DNA of 39,822 bases from Sphingomonas sanxanigenens (GTDB taxonomy: Bacteria > Pseudomonadota > Alphaproteobacteria > Sphingomonadales > Sphingomonadaceae). The notes below the pieces were generated by a model. The model made no database searches. It was not told the DNA's origin and saw nothing but the letters and a program-made list of their open reading frames with translations. The stretch spans positions 1-39,822 of the forward strand of contig QFNN01000016.1 in NCBI GenBank assembly GCA_003240855.1, written 5' to 3'. Positions 32,606-39,780 of this stretch are shown here, piece by piece (within the stretch, counting starts at the first letter, position 1; each line of letters opens with the position of its first letter). A program made the position numbers and the translations under genes.

Positions 32606-33099
32606 GGGGAAGAGTGCTCCGTTCGTCCCGAGCGGCGTCGAAGGACGCATGCGATCGTGTGCGCGCGTCTCGACTTCGGTCGACACGAACGGGCTTTGGG
32701 ATGGGGCTCGCGATGCTTTTGTCGCTCGGTGCGCCGCTGTTCGCCGATTCGCGCATGGACCGCGCGGCCTATGCCGATACGCAGCTTCCCGACCCCGGGC
32801 AGGAGGCCAGGGCGAGCGCGCTGATGCGCACGATCCGCTGCCTTGTCTGCCAGGGCCAGTCGATCGCCGACAGTGATGCCGAAATGGCGGGCGACATGCG
32901 CGCGATGATCCGGCGACGCGTGGCGGCGGGCGAGGATACCGAGTCGATCCGGCGCTGGCTGATCGCGCGCTATGGCGACTGGGTAAGCTATGCGCCGACC
33001 GCTGCGCCCGCGACCTGGCCGCTATGGGCCGCGCCGGTGCTGCTGATCGCGGCGGGGGCATGGGTGGCGCGCGGGCGGTTCAGGAAGCGGCGGCGCTGA
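32602..33099 (+). CDS. ccmH: cytochrome c maturation protein CcmH, with repeat-derived N-terminus
   Basis: A 165-residue periplasmic thiol-disulfide protein of the haem ligase. The core is TIRCLVCQGQSIADSDAEMA, with the LRCxxC-type active site, and there is a C-terminal membrane anchor (WPLWAAPVLLIAAGAWVA) ending in basic residues. The start at 32602 keeps the operon's ATGA coupling with ccmG. However, nearly all of the first 33 codons are encoded by a 74-bp palindromic repeat (32619-32692) and give an odd, Arg/Ser-rich leader. The usual signal peptide begins at Met34 (MGLAMLLSLGAPLFA; ATG 32701), which may be the true or second start. Confidence 0.9.
   Translation: MRGRVLRSSRAASKDACDRVRASRLRSTRTGFGMGLAMLLSLGAPLFADSRMDRAAYADTQLPDPGQEARASALMRTIRCLVCQGQSIADSDAEMAGDMRAMIRRRVAAGEDTESIRRWLIARYGDWVSYAPTAAPATWPLWAAPVLLIAAGAWVARGRFRKRRR
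32619..32692. repeat. REP-like inverted element inside the 5' end of ccmH
   Basis: A 74-bp element bounded by CCGTTCGT (32619-32626) and ACGAACGG (32685-32692). Inside are the related arms CCCGAGCGGCGTCGAAGG and CTCGACTTCGGTCGACACG. It belongs to the same family as 9673-9756 (CCGTTCG, then GAGC, then GTCGAAG). It contributes in-frame codons to ccmH. Confidence 0.75.
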
Positions 33100-33722
33100 T
33101 GGGCTGGATCGCCGCCATTGCCCTTGCCGTGATCGCAGGCGCCCTGCTGTGGCGTTTCGGCGGGCTGCCGAGGCTGGCGCGCGAACCCGTGCTGGCGGCG
33201 CTCGCGCTCGGGCTGGCCGGCTATGCTGTGCAGGGCAATCCCTATCTGCCCGACCATCCGGTTCGGCCGCGCGCCGCCGCTCCCCAGGTCGACGAGGACG
33301 CGCTGGACAAGGCGCGCGACATGGGGCCGCGCTTTGGCGGCGACGTGGCCTGGCTCGTCACGTCCGAAGGGCTGATGCGCGCCGGCGCGACCGAGGCGTC
33401 GGTCGGCATCGTCAGGCGCGGGCTGCGCGATTATCCGAAAAGCCCGGATCTGTGGGTGGGGCTGGGCAATGCGCTGGTCGCGCATGCAGAGGGGCAGATC
33501 TCGCCCGCCGCCATCTTCGCCTATCAGCGCGCGGCCGCGCTTTCGCCGCAATCGCCCGCACCGCCCTTTTTCATGGGGCTGGCGCTTGCGCAGTCCGGGC
33601 GGTTCGAGGAAGCGCGCGCAAGCTGGGCTGGACTGTTGGCGCGATCGCCGAAGAATGCGCCCTGGCGCGCCGATGTCGAGCAGCGGCTGAACGCCCTCGA
33701 CCAATATATGAAATCGCGCTGA
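33099..33722 (+). CDS. ccmI: CcmI-like TPR cytochrome c biogenesis protein
   Basis: A 207-residue protein with two N-terminal hydrophobic segments (WIAAIALAVIAGALLW and EPVLAALALGLAGYAV), then tetratricopeptide-like helices (EGLMRAGATEASVGIVRRGL, LWVGLGNALVAHA, FFMGLALAQSGRFEEARASW). CcmI/CycH proteins hold apocytochrome c for the haem ligase. The start overlaps ccmH as TGATG; the frame extends upstream but only as a shadow of ccmH. It is the last gene of the ccm operon. Sequence similarity is limited, and position is strong evidence. Confidence 0.82.
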   Translation: MGWIAAIALAVIAGALLWRFGGLPRLAREPVLAALALGLAGYAVQGNPYLPDHPVRPRAAAPQVDEDALDKARDMGPRFGGDVAWLVTSEGLMRAGATEASVGIVRRGLRDYPKSPDLWVGLGNALVAHAEGQISPAAIFAYQRAAALSPQSPAPPFFMGLALAQSGRFEEARASWAGLLARSPKNAPWRADVEQRLNALDQYMKSR

Positions 33723-33748
33723 CCGCCCCGGCGGAGCCGGGGACGGTC
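33721..33748. terminator. GC hairpin between the ccm operon and ald
   Basis: A stem GACCG CCCCGGC / GCCGGGG A CGGTC with a GGA loop and one bulged A (12 bp). It begins inside the ccmI stop codon and lies between two convergent genes. No T-run follows on either strand. Confidence 0.55.
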
Positions 33749-33765
33749 GGCGTCGATCTCAACTC

Positions 33766-34863
33766 TTACGCTACGAACGGAAGCGCGAGGGCCTCGGCGA
33801 CGGCCTGATGGCGGATATGACCGCCGGACACGTTGAGGCCGGCCGCCAGGTGCGGATCGGCGGCCATCGCGGCTTCCGCGCCGAGATTGGCGAGCTTCAC
33901 CGCGAAGGGCAGGGTGGCGTTGTTGAGCGCGAAGGCCGATGTGCGCGCAACCGCGCCTGGCATGTTGGCGACGCAATAATGGATCACGCCTTCGACCTCG
34001 AACACCGGATCCTGGTGCGTGGTCGCATGGCTGGTCTCGAAGCAGCCGCCCTGATCGATCGCGATGTCGACGAGCACCGAGCCGCGCTTCATCGTCTTGA
34101 GCATCTCGCGCGTGACGAGCTTGGGCGCGGCGGCGCCGGGGATCAGCACCGCGCCGATCACCAGATGCGCGCGCTGGACGGCTGCGGCGATCGCGGCCTG
34201 GCTGGCGTAGGCGGTCTTGATCTGCGAGCCGAAGAACATGTCCAGCTCGGCAAGGCGGGCGTTGGAGATGTCATAGACAGTCACGTCGGCGCGCATGCCG
34301 ACCGCCATCTGCGCCGCGTTGACGCCGGCGACGCCGCCGCCGAGAATCGCGACGCGGGCAGGGGCCACGCCCGGCACGCCGCCAAGCAGCACGCCGCGGC
34401 CGCCCTGTTCCTTCTCCAGATAATGCGCGCCGACCTGAATCGACATGCGGCCCGCGACTTCCGACATCGGCTTGAGCAGCGGCAGCGATCCGTCGCGCGC
34501 CGTCACCGTCTCATAGGCGATGCAGGTGGCGCCCGACCTCATCAGCCCTTCGGCCTGCGGCTTGTCCGCAGCGAGGTGGAGATAGGTGAAGAGCAGATGG
34601 CGCGGCTCAAGCAGCGCGATCTCGCCCGGCTGCGGCTCCTTGACCTTCACGATCATGTCGCTCTGCGCGAAAACCTCGGCGGGCGTGGCGACGATGCGTG
34701 CGCCGGCCTCGACATAGTCCTGATCGCTGAAATCGATGCCGGCGCCGGCGCTCGCCTCGACGATCACCTCATGGCCGTGGCGGACCAGCTCGGCCACCGA
34801 TGGCGGCGTGAGGCCGACGCGATATTCGTGATTCTTGATTTCCTTCGGCACCCCGACGCGCAT
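33766..34863 (-). CDS. ald: alanine dehydrogenase
   Basis: Catalyses reversible NAD-dependent deamination of L-alanine to pyruvate and ammonium; 365 residues. Recognised by the start MRVGVPKEIKNHEYRVGLTP, the substrate region LLFTYLHLAAD, the Rossmann stretch ARVAILGGGVAGVNAAQMAVG and the near-C-terminal block YCVANMPGAVARTSAFALNNATLP. The ATG at 34863 has GGGAG eight bases upstream; an in-frame ATG at 34878 is less likely. It is divergent from an Lrp/AsnC regulator, the usual arrangement for an alanine-responsive ald activator. Confidence 0.96.
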   Translation of the reverse strand: MRVGVPKEIKNHEYRVGLTPPSVAELVRHGHEVIVEASAGAGIDFSDQDYVEAGARIVATPAEVFAQSDMIVKVKEPQPGEIALLEPRHLLFTYLHLAADKPQAEGLMRSGATCIAYETVTARDGSLPLLKPMSEVAGRMSIQVGAHYLEKEQGGRGVLLGGVPGVAPARVAILGGGVAGVNAAQMAVGMRADVTVYDISNARLAELDMFFGSQIKTAYASQAAIAAAVQRAHLVIGAVLIPGAAAPKLVTREMLKTMKRGSVLVDIAIDQGGCFETSHATTHQDPVFEVEGVIHYCVANMPGAVARTSAFALNNATLPFAVKLANLGAEAAMAADPHLAAGLNVSGGHIRHQAVAEALALPFVA

Positions 34864-34886
34864 TGACGACACTCCCATGATTGGCT

Positions 34887-34905
34887 CCGCGCCATTTTAG
34901 CGCGG
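34887..34905. promoter_or_regulatory. inverted repeat around a possible ald -10
   Basis: CCGCGC (34887-34892) and GCGCGG (34900-34905) flank a 7-bp AT-rich core. Read on the minus strand the core is TAAAATG, and TAAAAT would make a good -10 for ald, about 30 bases ahead of its ATG. An operator for the divergent Lrp/AsnC protein or a leader hairpin are both possible. No well-spaced -35 was found. Confidence 0.4.
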
Positions 34906-34999
34906 ATGCGGCGGGAATGGTTTGCAAAGATGTTGCGGAAGGCAGAGTGATTTGCGCAGTAGCATTTGATTTATTCGTAATGGCGCATAAAAATCCCGA

Positions 35000-35440
35000 A
35001 TGGACAGGATTGATCGCAAAATCATCGCGCAACTGGCGAGCGACTCGGCGCTGACGAGCGAACAGCTTGGCGCGCGCGTCGGTCTGTCTCCTTCGGCGGC
35101 GCACCGACGCGTGAAGGCGCTTGAGGAAAACGGCGCGATCCTGGGCTATCGCGCGCGGCTGTCGGCTGCGGCCAGGGGCAATCCCTCGACCGTTTTCGTT
35201 TCGGTGACTCTGGTCGATCAGCGCCAGGCGACGATGATGGCGTTCGAGGATGCGTTGCGCGAAACCGCGCAGATCAGCGAGGCCTATCTGATGAGCGGCG
35301 AATCCGACTATCTCATCAAGGTTCTGGTCCCCTCCGACGACAGCTATGAGCGCGTTCACCGCGAGATTCTGTCGGCGCTGCCGGGCGTCCACCGCCTCGT
35401 CACCCAGTTCACGATCAGGACGCTGGCGGCGGGAGACTGA
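35000..35440 (+). CDS. Lrp/AsnC family transcriptional regulator
   Basis: A 146-residue regulator. The N-terminal winged helix-turn-helix (MDRIDRKIIAQLASDSALTS to GLSPSAAHRRVKALEENGAI) is followed by the C-terminal RAM ligand-binding domain (TVFVSVTLVD, ISEAYLMSGESDYLIKVLVP). Members form octamers or hexadecamers that wrap DNA and respond to an amino acid. Divergence from ald with 136 bp between them suggests that it controls ald in response to alanine, as AldR does elsewhere. Which sites it binds in the gap is not proven. Confidence 0.93.
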   Translation: MDRIDRKIIAQLASDSALTSEQLGARVGLSPSAAHRRVKALEENGAILGYRARLSAAARGNPSTVFVSVTLVDQRQATMMAFEDALRETAQISEAYLMSGESDYLIKVLVPSDDSYERVHREILSALPGVHRLVTQFTIRTLAAGD

Positions 35441-35500
35441 GGGAGCCTCGCCGCGCCTTCTTCGCCATGCCGAGCGCTATGGAGTCGCGAGGTTGCCGGA

Positions 35501-35534
35501 GGCGTCAGGTGGTGCTACGTCGCCGCCCGACGCC
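35501..35534 (+). other. stem-loop ahead of kup
   Basis: GGCGTC and GGTGG pair with CCGCC and GACGCC (11 bp with one A-C mismatch, and a 10-base loop). It lies 60 bp after the Lrp/AsnC stop and 57 bp before kup. It may end the regulator's transcript or fold in the kup leader; there is no T-run. Confidence 0.4.
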
Positions 35535-35590
35535 ACAGGGGGCGCCGGGGCAATCATTGCCATGCGCGTATCGCAACCAATGTTTCATTC

Positions 35591-37522
35591 ATGACCGAAT
35601 CAATCGCGGATCATTCCGCCGCCAGCGCCGTCACGCATGACGGAGGCGAGGGATCGCATCATCACCCACGCGGGCCGTTTGCGCTTATGGCGCTGGGCGC
35701 GATCGGCGTCGTTTACGGCGACATCGGCACCAGTCCGCTCTACGCGCTGAAGGAAACCTTCATCGGGCACCACCGGCTGGCGGTGGACAAGCTGCACATC
35801 TTCGGCGTGCTCAGCCTGATCTTCTGGTCGCTGACGCTGATCGTCACCTTCAAATATGTGTTCCTGATCATGCGCGCCGACAACAAGGGCGAGGGCGGCA
35901 GCCTGGCGCTGCTTGCGCTGATCACGCGCAAGATCGGCGGCGGGCGCTGGACGGCGAGCCTCGTTCTGCTCGGCGTGCTGGCCACGGCCCTGTTCTTTGC
36001 CGATTCGATGATTACGCCGGCCATTTCGGTGCTGTCCGCGGTCGAGGGGCTCACGATCGTGCAGAGCGGATTCAAGCCGCTCGTGCTGCCCATCGCGATC
36101 GCCATCCTCGTCGGCCTCTTCTGGCTGCAGGCGGCGGGGACGGAGAAGGTCGGCAGGCTCTTCGGCCCTGTCATGGTCGTTTATTTCGTGACGATCGCCG
36201 TGCTGGGTCTGATCCACATCGTGGACCAGCCCCAGATTCTGCAGGCGCTCGATCCGCGCTGGGGATTCCGCTTTTTCAGCGACAATCCGCGTCTCGCCTT
36301 TCTCGCGCTCGGTTCAGTGGTGCTGGCGGTGACGGGGGCCGAGGCGCTATACGCCGACATGGGGCATTTCGGTCGCAAGCCGATCAACGTCGCGTGGCTC
36401 TACATCGTTTTTCCGGCGTTGATGCTCAACTATCTTGGTCAATCGGCGCTGATCCTCGCCAACCCTGCGGCGGTCGAGAATCCCTTCTTTCTGATGGCCC
36501 CCGAAAATCTTCGCCTGCCGCTCGTCATCCTCGCGACGCTGGCGACGATCATCGCCAGCCAGGCGGTGATCACCGGCGCTTTTTCGGTCGTGCAGCAGGC
36601 CGTTCAGCTCGGCCTGATGCCGCGCCTCAAGATCGAGCATACCAGCGCCTCGGCCGCCGGGCAGATCTATATCCCGGTCATCAACTGGGCGCTGATGGTG
36701 ATGGTGCTGCTGCTGATCCTGTTCTTCCGCGAATCGTCGAACCTCGCCGCCGCCTATGGCATCGCGGTGACGGGCACGATGTTCATCAGCACCTTCATGC
36801 TGGGCGTGCTGGTGTTCCGCGTGTGGAACTGGCCCGCGCCGCTCGCCGTACTGCTGCTGGTCCTGTTCCTGACGGTCGACGGGCTCTATTTCTCGTCGAA
36901 CCTGACGAAGGTGACCGACGGCGGCTGGTTCCCGCTGTTCATCGGCGCTGTGGTGTTCACCTTGCTGACCACCTGGGCGAAGGGCCGCAAGCTGATGATC
37001 GACCGGATGCGCGAAAGCGCCATGCCGATCTCGATCTTCATCGAATCGGCGGCCAATTCAGCGACGCGAGTGCCGGGCACGGCGGTGTTCATGACCTCGA
37101 CGCCCGACGGCGTGCCCCATGCGCTGCTCCATAATCTGAAGCACAACAAGGTGCTGCACGAACGCGTGATCCTGCTGACCGTGAAGATCGCGGACGTGCC
37201 TTATGTCGATCTCGACACGCGCTGCGCGCTTGAGGATCTGGGGCGTGGTTTCCATCGCCTTGTCGTGAAATATGGCTTCATGCAGGAACCGGACGTGCCT
37301 GCCGCTCTCCAGCGGCTGACCGGCTGTGGCCCCGACATCAAGATGATGGACACCAGCTTCTTCCTCGCGCGGCAGACTTTGCTGCCGTCGTCGCGGCCCG
37401 GCATGGCGATCTGGCGCGAAAAGCTGTTCGCATGGATGCTGCGCAACGCGGAAAGCGCGATGGAGTTCTTCCGGCTGCCCACCAACCGCGTGGTCGAACT
37501 GGGCAGCCAGGTCGAGATCTAG
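35591..37522 (+). CDS. kup: KUP family potassium uptake transporter
   Basis: A 643-residue inner-membrane K+/H+ symporter of the KUP/HAK/KT family. After a His-rich N-terminus come about twelve transmembrane helices, starting with the hallmark ALGAIGVVYGDIGTSPLYALKETF and including ADNKGEGGSLALLALI, GSVVLAVTGAEALYADMGHFG and AAYGIAVTGTMFISTFM. A cytosolic C-terminal domain of about 150 residues follows. The ATG at 35591 is the first in frame. Its stop lies in a palindrome shared with the convergent GST gene. Confidence 0.96.
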   Translation: MTESIADHSAASAVTHDGGEGSHHHPRGPFALMALGAIGVVYGDIGTSPLYALKETFIGHHRLAVDKLHIFGVLSLIFWSLTLIVTFKYVFLIMRADNKGEGGSLALLALITRKIGGGRWTASLVLLGVLATALFFADSMITPAISVLSAVEGLTIVQSGFKPLVLPIAIAILVGLFWLQAAGTEKVGRLFGPVMVVYFVTIAVLGLIHIVDQPQILQALDPRWGFRFFSDNPRLAFLALGSVVLAVTGAEALYADMGHFGRKPINVAWLYIVFPALMLNYLGQSALILANPAAVENPFFLMAPENLRLPLVILATLATIIASQAVITGAFSVVQQAVQLGLMPRLKIEHTSASAAGQIYIPVINWALMVMVLLLILFFRESSNLAAAYGIAVTGTMFISTFMLGVLVFRVWNWPAPLAVLLLVLFLTVDGLYFSSNLTKVTDGGWFPLFIGAVVFTLLTTWAKGRKLMIDRMRESAMPISIFIESAANSATRVPGTAVFMTSTPDGVPHALLHNLKHNKVLHERVILLTVKIADVPYVDLDTRCALEDLGRGFHRLVVKYGFMQEPDVPAALQRLTGCGPDIKMMDTSFFLARQTLLPSSRPGMAIWREKLFAWMLRNAESAMEFFRLPTNRVVELGSQVEI

Positions 37523-37537
37523 GGCTGTCCCTAGATC
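37516..37537. terminator. inverted repeat holding both convergent stop codons
   Basis: GATCTAGGG (37516-37524) and CCCTAGATC (37529-37537) with loop CTGT. The left arm contains the kup TAG (37520-37522) and the right arm the GST TAG (37531-37533, minus). A 9-bp stem with no T-run; at best a weak terminator for either strand. Confidence 0.5.
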
Positions 37538-38196
37538 AGGATCGAACGCGCCGACTGGATCTGCTTCTCCCGCCCTTCGTCGGTCGTGTCCCCGCGCGGC
37601 GGGACCTGCAGCGCGCGCTCGACGGCCGGGCGCGCCCTGATCCGGTCGTGCCACTCCGTGAGGCGCGGATAATCATCGAGGCTGAGGCCCGGCCAGGCGT
37701 GGATCGCCACCCATGGCCAGCTCGCCATGTCGGCGATGCTATACGCGTCGCCGGCCAGCCAGGGCGCCTGCCCAAGCCGCGTCTCAAGCACGCCGAACAG
37801 GCGATAGCTTTCGCGCCGGTAGCGATCGATCGCCGCCGGGATATGTTCAGGGAAATAGCGGCTGAATACGTTGAGCTGCCCCATCATCGGGCCGAGGCCG
37901 CCCATCTGCCACATCAGCCACTGGATCGCGACGCTGCGCGCCCGGGGATCGGCGGGCAGGAACTTGCCGCTCTTTTCGGCGAGATGGATCAGGATTGCGC
38001 CTGATTCGAAAATCGGAAAGCCGTCGTCGACGATCGCAGGGATGCGGCCATTGGGATTGATGGCGAGGAATTGAGGCGTCTTTTGATCGTTGGCGGCGAG
38101 GTTGAGGAAATGCGGCGTATAGGGAATCCCCGCCTCTTCCAGCATGATCGCGACCTTGTAGCCGTTGGGCGTCGCCGCGGTGTAGAAATCGATCAT
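37531..38196 (-). CDS. YfcG-like glutathione S-transferase
   Basis: A 221-residue GST. The thioredoxin-like N-domain starts MIDFYTAATPNGYKVAIMLEEAGIPY, with the cis-Pro block NPNGRIPAIVDDG and the glutathione-gripping FESGAILIHLAEKSGKFLP. The helical C-domain has WLMWQMGGLGPMMGQLNVF and GDAYSIADMASWPWVAIHAW. These blocks match what I recall of E. coli YfcG, a disulfide-bond reductase of the Nu class, better than conjugating GSTs. The ATG at 38196 has GAGGAGG just upstream. It is divergent from the RNA-ligase-like gene. Confidence 0.9.
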   Translation of the reverse strand: MIDFYTAATPNGYKVAIMLEEAGIPYTPHFLNLAANDQKTPQFLAINPNGRIPAIVDDGFPIFESGAILIHLAEKSGKFLPADPRARSVAIQWLMWQMGGLGPMMGQLNVFSRYFPEHIPAAIDRYRRESYRLFGVLETRLGQAPWLAGDAYSIADMASWPWVAIHAWPGLSLDDYPRLTEWHDRIRARPAVERALQVPPRGDTTDEGREKQIQSARSILI

Positions 38197-38266
38197 TCCA
38201 TCCTCCTCGCCTGAGCGGCTTATCTGGGGAGGGGAGGGTGACCGCGCCAGATTGGGAACGTGTTTT

Positions 38267-38788
38267 TTGAGCGAAGCCGCGCCGATCATCGTCACCGCGC
38301 TGTTGAGCGATGCGGATTTCGCCTGGGCCGATGCGCTGCGCCGCGCGCACTTCCCCGCCGGACGCAACCTGGCGCCGGCGCATGTCACCCTGTTCCACCA
38401 TCTGCCGCCATCGGCGCTGGGAGAGGTGCGGGGCCTGGCGCGTGAGGCGGCGCGATCCGCTGCGCCGCGCGCCTGGCTGGCCGGGCCGATGAGGCTGAAC
38501 AGCGGCGTGGCCTTCCGCATCGATTCGCCCGAACTGGAGGCGCTGCGCGACCGCATGGCGGTTGCATTGCGCGGGCTGCTGATTCCGCAGGACCAGGCGA
38601 CGTGGCGCCCGCATCTGACGATCCAGAACAAGGCCGAACCCAGGGATGCCGCAGCGCTCTACGAACGCCTGTCGCATGGCTTCAGCCCACGTCCGGTCGC
38701 CATCGCGGGGCTGGGGCTGTGGCGGTATCGAGGCGGCCCGTGGGAACGGATGGCGCGACATATGTTCAGGGGCGGCCGACCCGGTTGA
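38267..38788 (+). CDS. 2'-5' RNA ligase family protein
   Basis: A 173-residue protein of the 2H phosphoesterase superfamily. Both HxT/S motifs are present (PAHVTLFHHLP and RPHLTIQNK), which form the active site that ligates or opens 2',5' or cyclic phosphate bonds in RNA. No ATG is available; TTG 38267 (MSEAAPIIVTALL) is preferred, with GGGAACG about ten bases upstream, and TTG 38252 is an alternative. The -35 of the tRNA-Met promoter overlaps its stop. The physiological substrate is unknown. Confidence 0.8.
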   Translation: MSEAAPIIVTALLSDADFAWADALRRAHFPAGRNLAPAHVTLFHHLPPSALGEVRGLAREAARSAAPRAWLAGPMRLNSGVAFRIDSPELEALRDRMAVALRGLLIPQDQATWRPHLTIQNKAEPRDAAALYERLSHGFSPRPVAIAGLGLWRYRGGPWERMARHMFRGGRPG

Positions 38789-38813
38789 CCAGCGCCGACA
38801 CTGTGCCTATAGG
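38785..38813 (+). promoter_or_regulatory. tRNA-Met promoter
   Basis: TTGACC (38785-38790), a 17-base spacer, then TATAGG (38808-38813), 34 bases ahead of tRNA-Met. A well-formed housekeeping promoter. The -35 overlaps the TGA stop of the 2'-5' RNA ligase-like gene. Confidence 0.75.
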
Positions 38814-38847
38814 CCGCCCACCGCGCGACATCGCGCGCCTCGATCGG

Positions 38848-38924
38848 GGCGGAGTAGCTCAGCTGGTTAGAGCAGCGGAATCATAATCCGCGTGTCGGGG
38901 GTTCAAGTCCCTCCTCCGCTACCA
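38848..38924 (+). tRNA. tRNA-Met (CAT)
   Basis: A 77-base cloverleaf: acceptor GGCGGAG/CTCCGCT with a G1-U72 wobble, D-arm GCTC...GAGC, anticodon stem GCGGA/TCCGC around ATCATAA (anticodon CAT), T-arm GGGGG TTCAAGT CCCTC, A73 and encoded CCA. It lacks the initiator's three G-C pairs in the anticodon stem, so it is elongator Met. A CAT-reading tRNA-Ile2 cannot be fully excluded by eye. Confidence 0.92.
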
Positions 38925-38962
38925 CCGTAATTATCTGGAAATAAACGATAAAAATGCCAACG

Positions 38963-38980
38963 GCGCCCCGCCGGGGGCGC
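38963..38980 (+). terminator. hairpin after tRNA-Met
   Basis: A 7-bp stem GCGCCCC / GGGGCGC with loop GCCG, 38 bases beyond the tRNA. The sequence after it is only weakly T-rich (TGTCGCGCCTTTCTT), so it is a moderate terminator candidate. Confidence 0.5.
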
Positions 38981-39009
38981 TGTCGCGCCTTTCTTCGGAA
39001 TGCCACGGT

Positions 39010-39097
39010 TTTCCGCTAATTTCCGCGTGTTCTCGTCGCGTCACGGCAACTCCATGCAACATGGATGCGTCATGGAGCGGCATGGCTTAGGCGGAAA
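39010..39097. repeat. clustered short repeats upstream of the AlpA-like gene
   Basis: TTTCCGC occurs at 39010 and 39020 (10-bp spacing) and inverted as GCGGAAA at 39091. Between them CTCCATG (39050) and CATGGAG (39071) form an inverted repeat, and CCATG-CAA-CATGG forms a smaller one. The stretch 38925-39222 has no gene; this cluster and the tRNA terminator are all I see in it. Binding sites for a regulator are possible. Confidence 0.4.
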
Positions 39098-39222
39098 GGG
39101 GAGCCTTGGGAGTGGCTCGATAATTGGCTGGAACGCCGATGCCAGCATTCGGGGTCGGGCTGTTCAACGATGCCGACCATCTGGTAATCGCCTCGATCCG
39201 CCCGTGCGTAGGAGCAACGACG

Positions 39223-39516
39223 GTGAAGAAAGAGCATATCGCGATAAAGGCTGATCCGAGCGACCCAGAGGACTTCGATGTCACCGATGAGGCGCTCGCC
39301 GATGCGCGGGCGGCGCGATACGACCGCATCATTCGTTTGCCCGAGATCCTCGATCGATGCGGCTTGTGCGCGGCGACAATCTATCGCCGGATGGCGGTCG
39401 GCACTTTCCCCAAGCGCGTCCAGCTCGGCGCCAATTCGGTGGGCTGGTACGAGAGCGAGTTTGAGGAATGGTTCCGCGATCCGGGCGGCTACTCGTCGAA
39501 CCCTGAGGCAGACTAG
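39223..39516 (+). CDS. AlpA-like helix-turn-helix regulator
   Basis: A 97-residue protein. The C-terminal two thirds match the AlpA/prophage CP4-57 regulator pattern: RIIRLPEILDRCGLCAATIY gives a winged helix, and FPKRVQLG, GWYESEFEEWF follow. Such proteins act in prophages and integrative elements, often activating excision. The first ~30 residues (KKEHIAIKADPSDPEDF and on) are acidic and not part of AlpA. The start is GTG 39223 with AGGAG nine bases upstream; the frame is open from 39124. No integrase lies between it and tRNA-Met. Confidence 0.75.
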   Translation: MKKEHIAIKADPSDPEDFDVTDEALADARAARYDRIIRLPEILDRCGLCAATIYRRMAVGTFPKRVQLGANSVGWYESEFEEWFRDPGGYSSNPEAD

Positions 39517-39696
39517 CCCCCAAATTTGGAGGCCGCCTGGGGGCGTCCACTATTACCGACCCCCTTTGCAATTCGCCTAGCCGCTGCCCAGCCGGGGGCG
39601 GGACAGCGCGCGCATGGTCTCGCCTGGACGGCGGCGGCGATCGCCGGGGCGATGACGATTAGGAAGAAATTGGGTATCTCGGGCTAGGAGGCAGCG

Positions 39697-39780
39697 ATGG
39701 ATCGATCGAACGGCACTGAATGGCGGCTAGCCCGGCTTATTCACCGCGTTGGGCCGAGAGGGTTGGCGGGAGTGGCATAA
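39697..39780 (+). CDS. possible 27-residue small ORF
   Basis: ATG 39697 is preceded by a strong AGGAGG (39687-39692) and the frame ends at TAA 39780, giving MDRSNGTEWRLARLIHRVGP and seven more residues. It resembles nothing I know and could be chance. Otherwise the end of the window (39517-39822) shows no gene: the frame following the AlpA stop stays open to 39687 but has no good start. Confidence 0.25.
   Translation: MDRSNGTEWRLARLIHRVGPRGLAGVA

Noticed and set aside
38848..38924. CAT-anticodon tRNA as an initiator tRNA-fMet
   Set aside because: The anticodon stem is GCGGA/TCCGC, not the GGG/CCC of initiators, and the acceptor has a G1-U72 wobble rather than the C1-A72 mismatch.
39526..39687. 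Open frame directly after the AlpA-like stop as a further gene
   Set aside because: It is in the same frame as the AlpA gene, lacks an ATG near its start and a ribosome site, and resembles nothing recognised; a read-through shadow is more likely.
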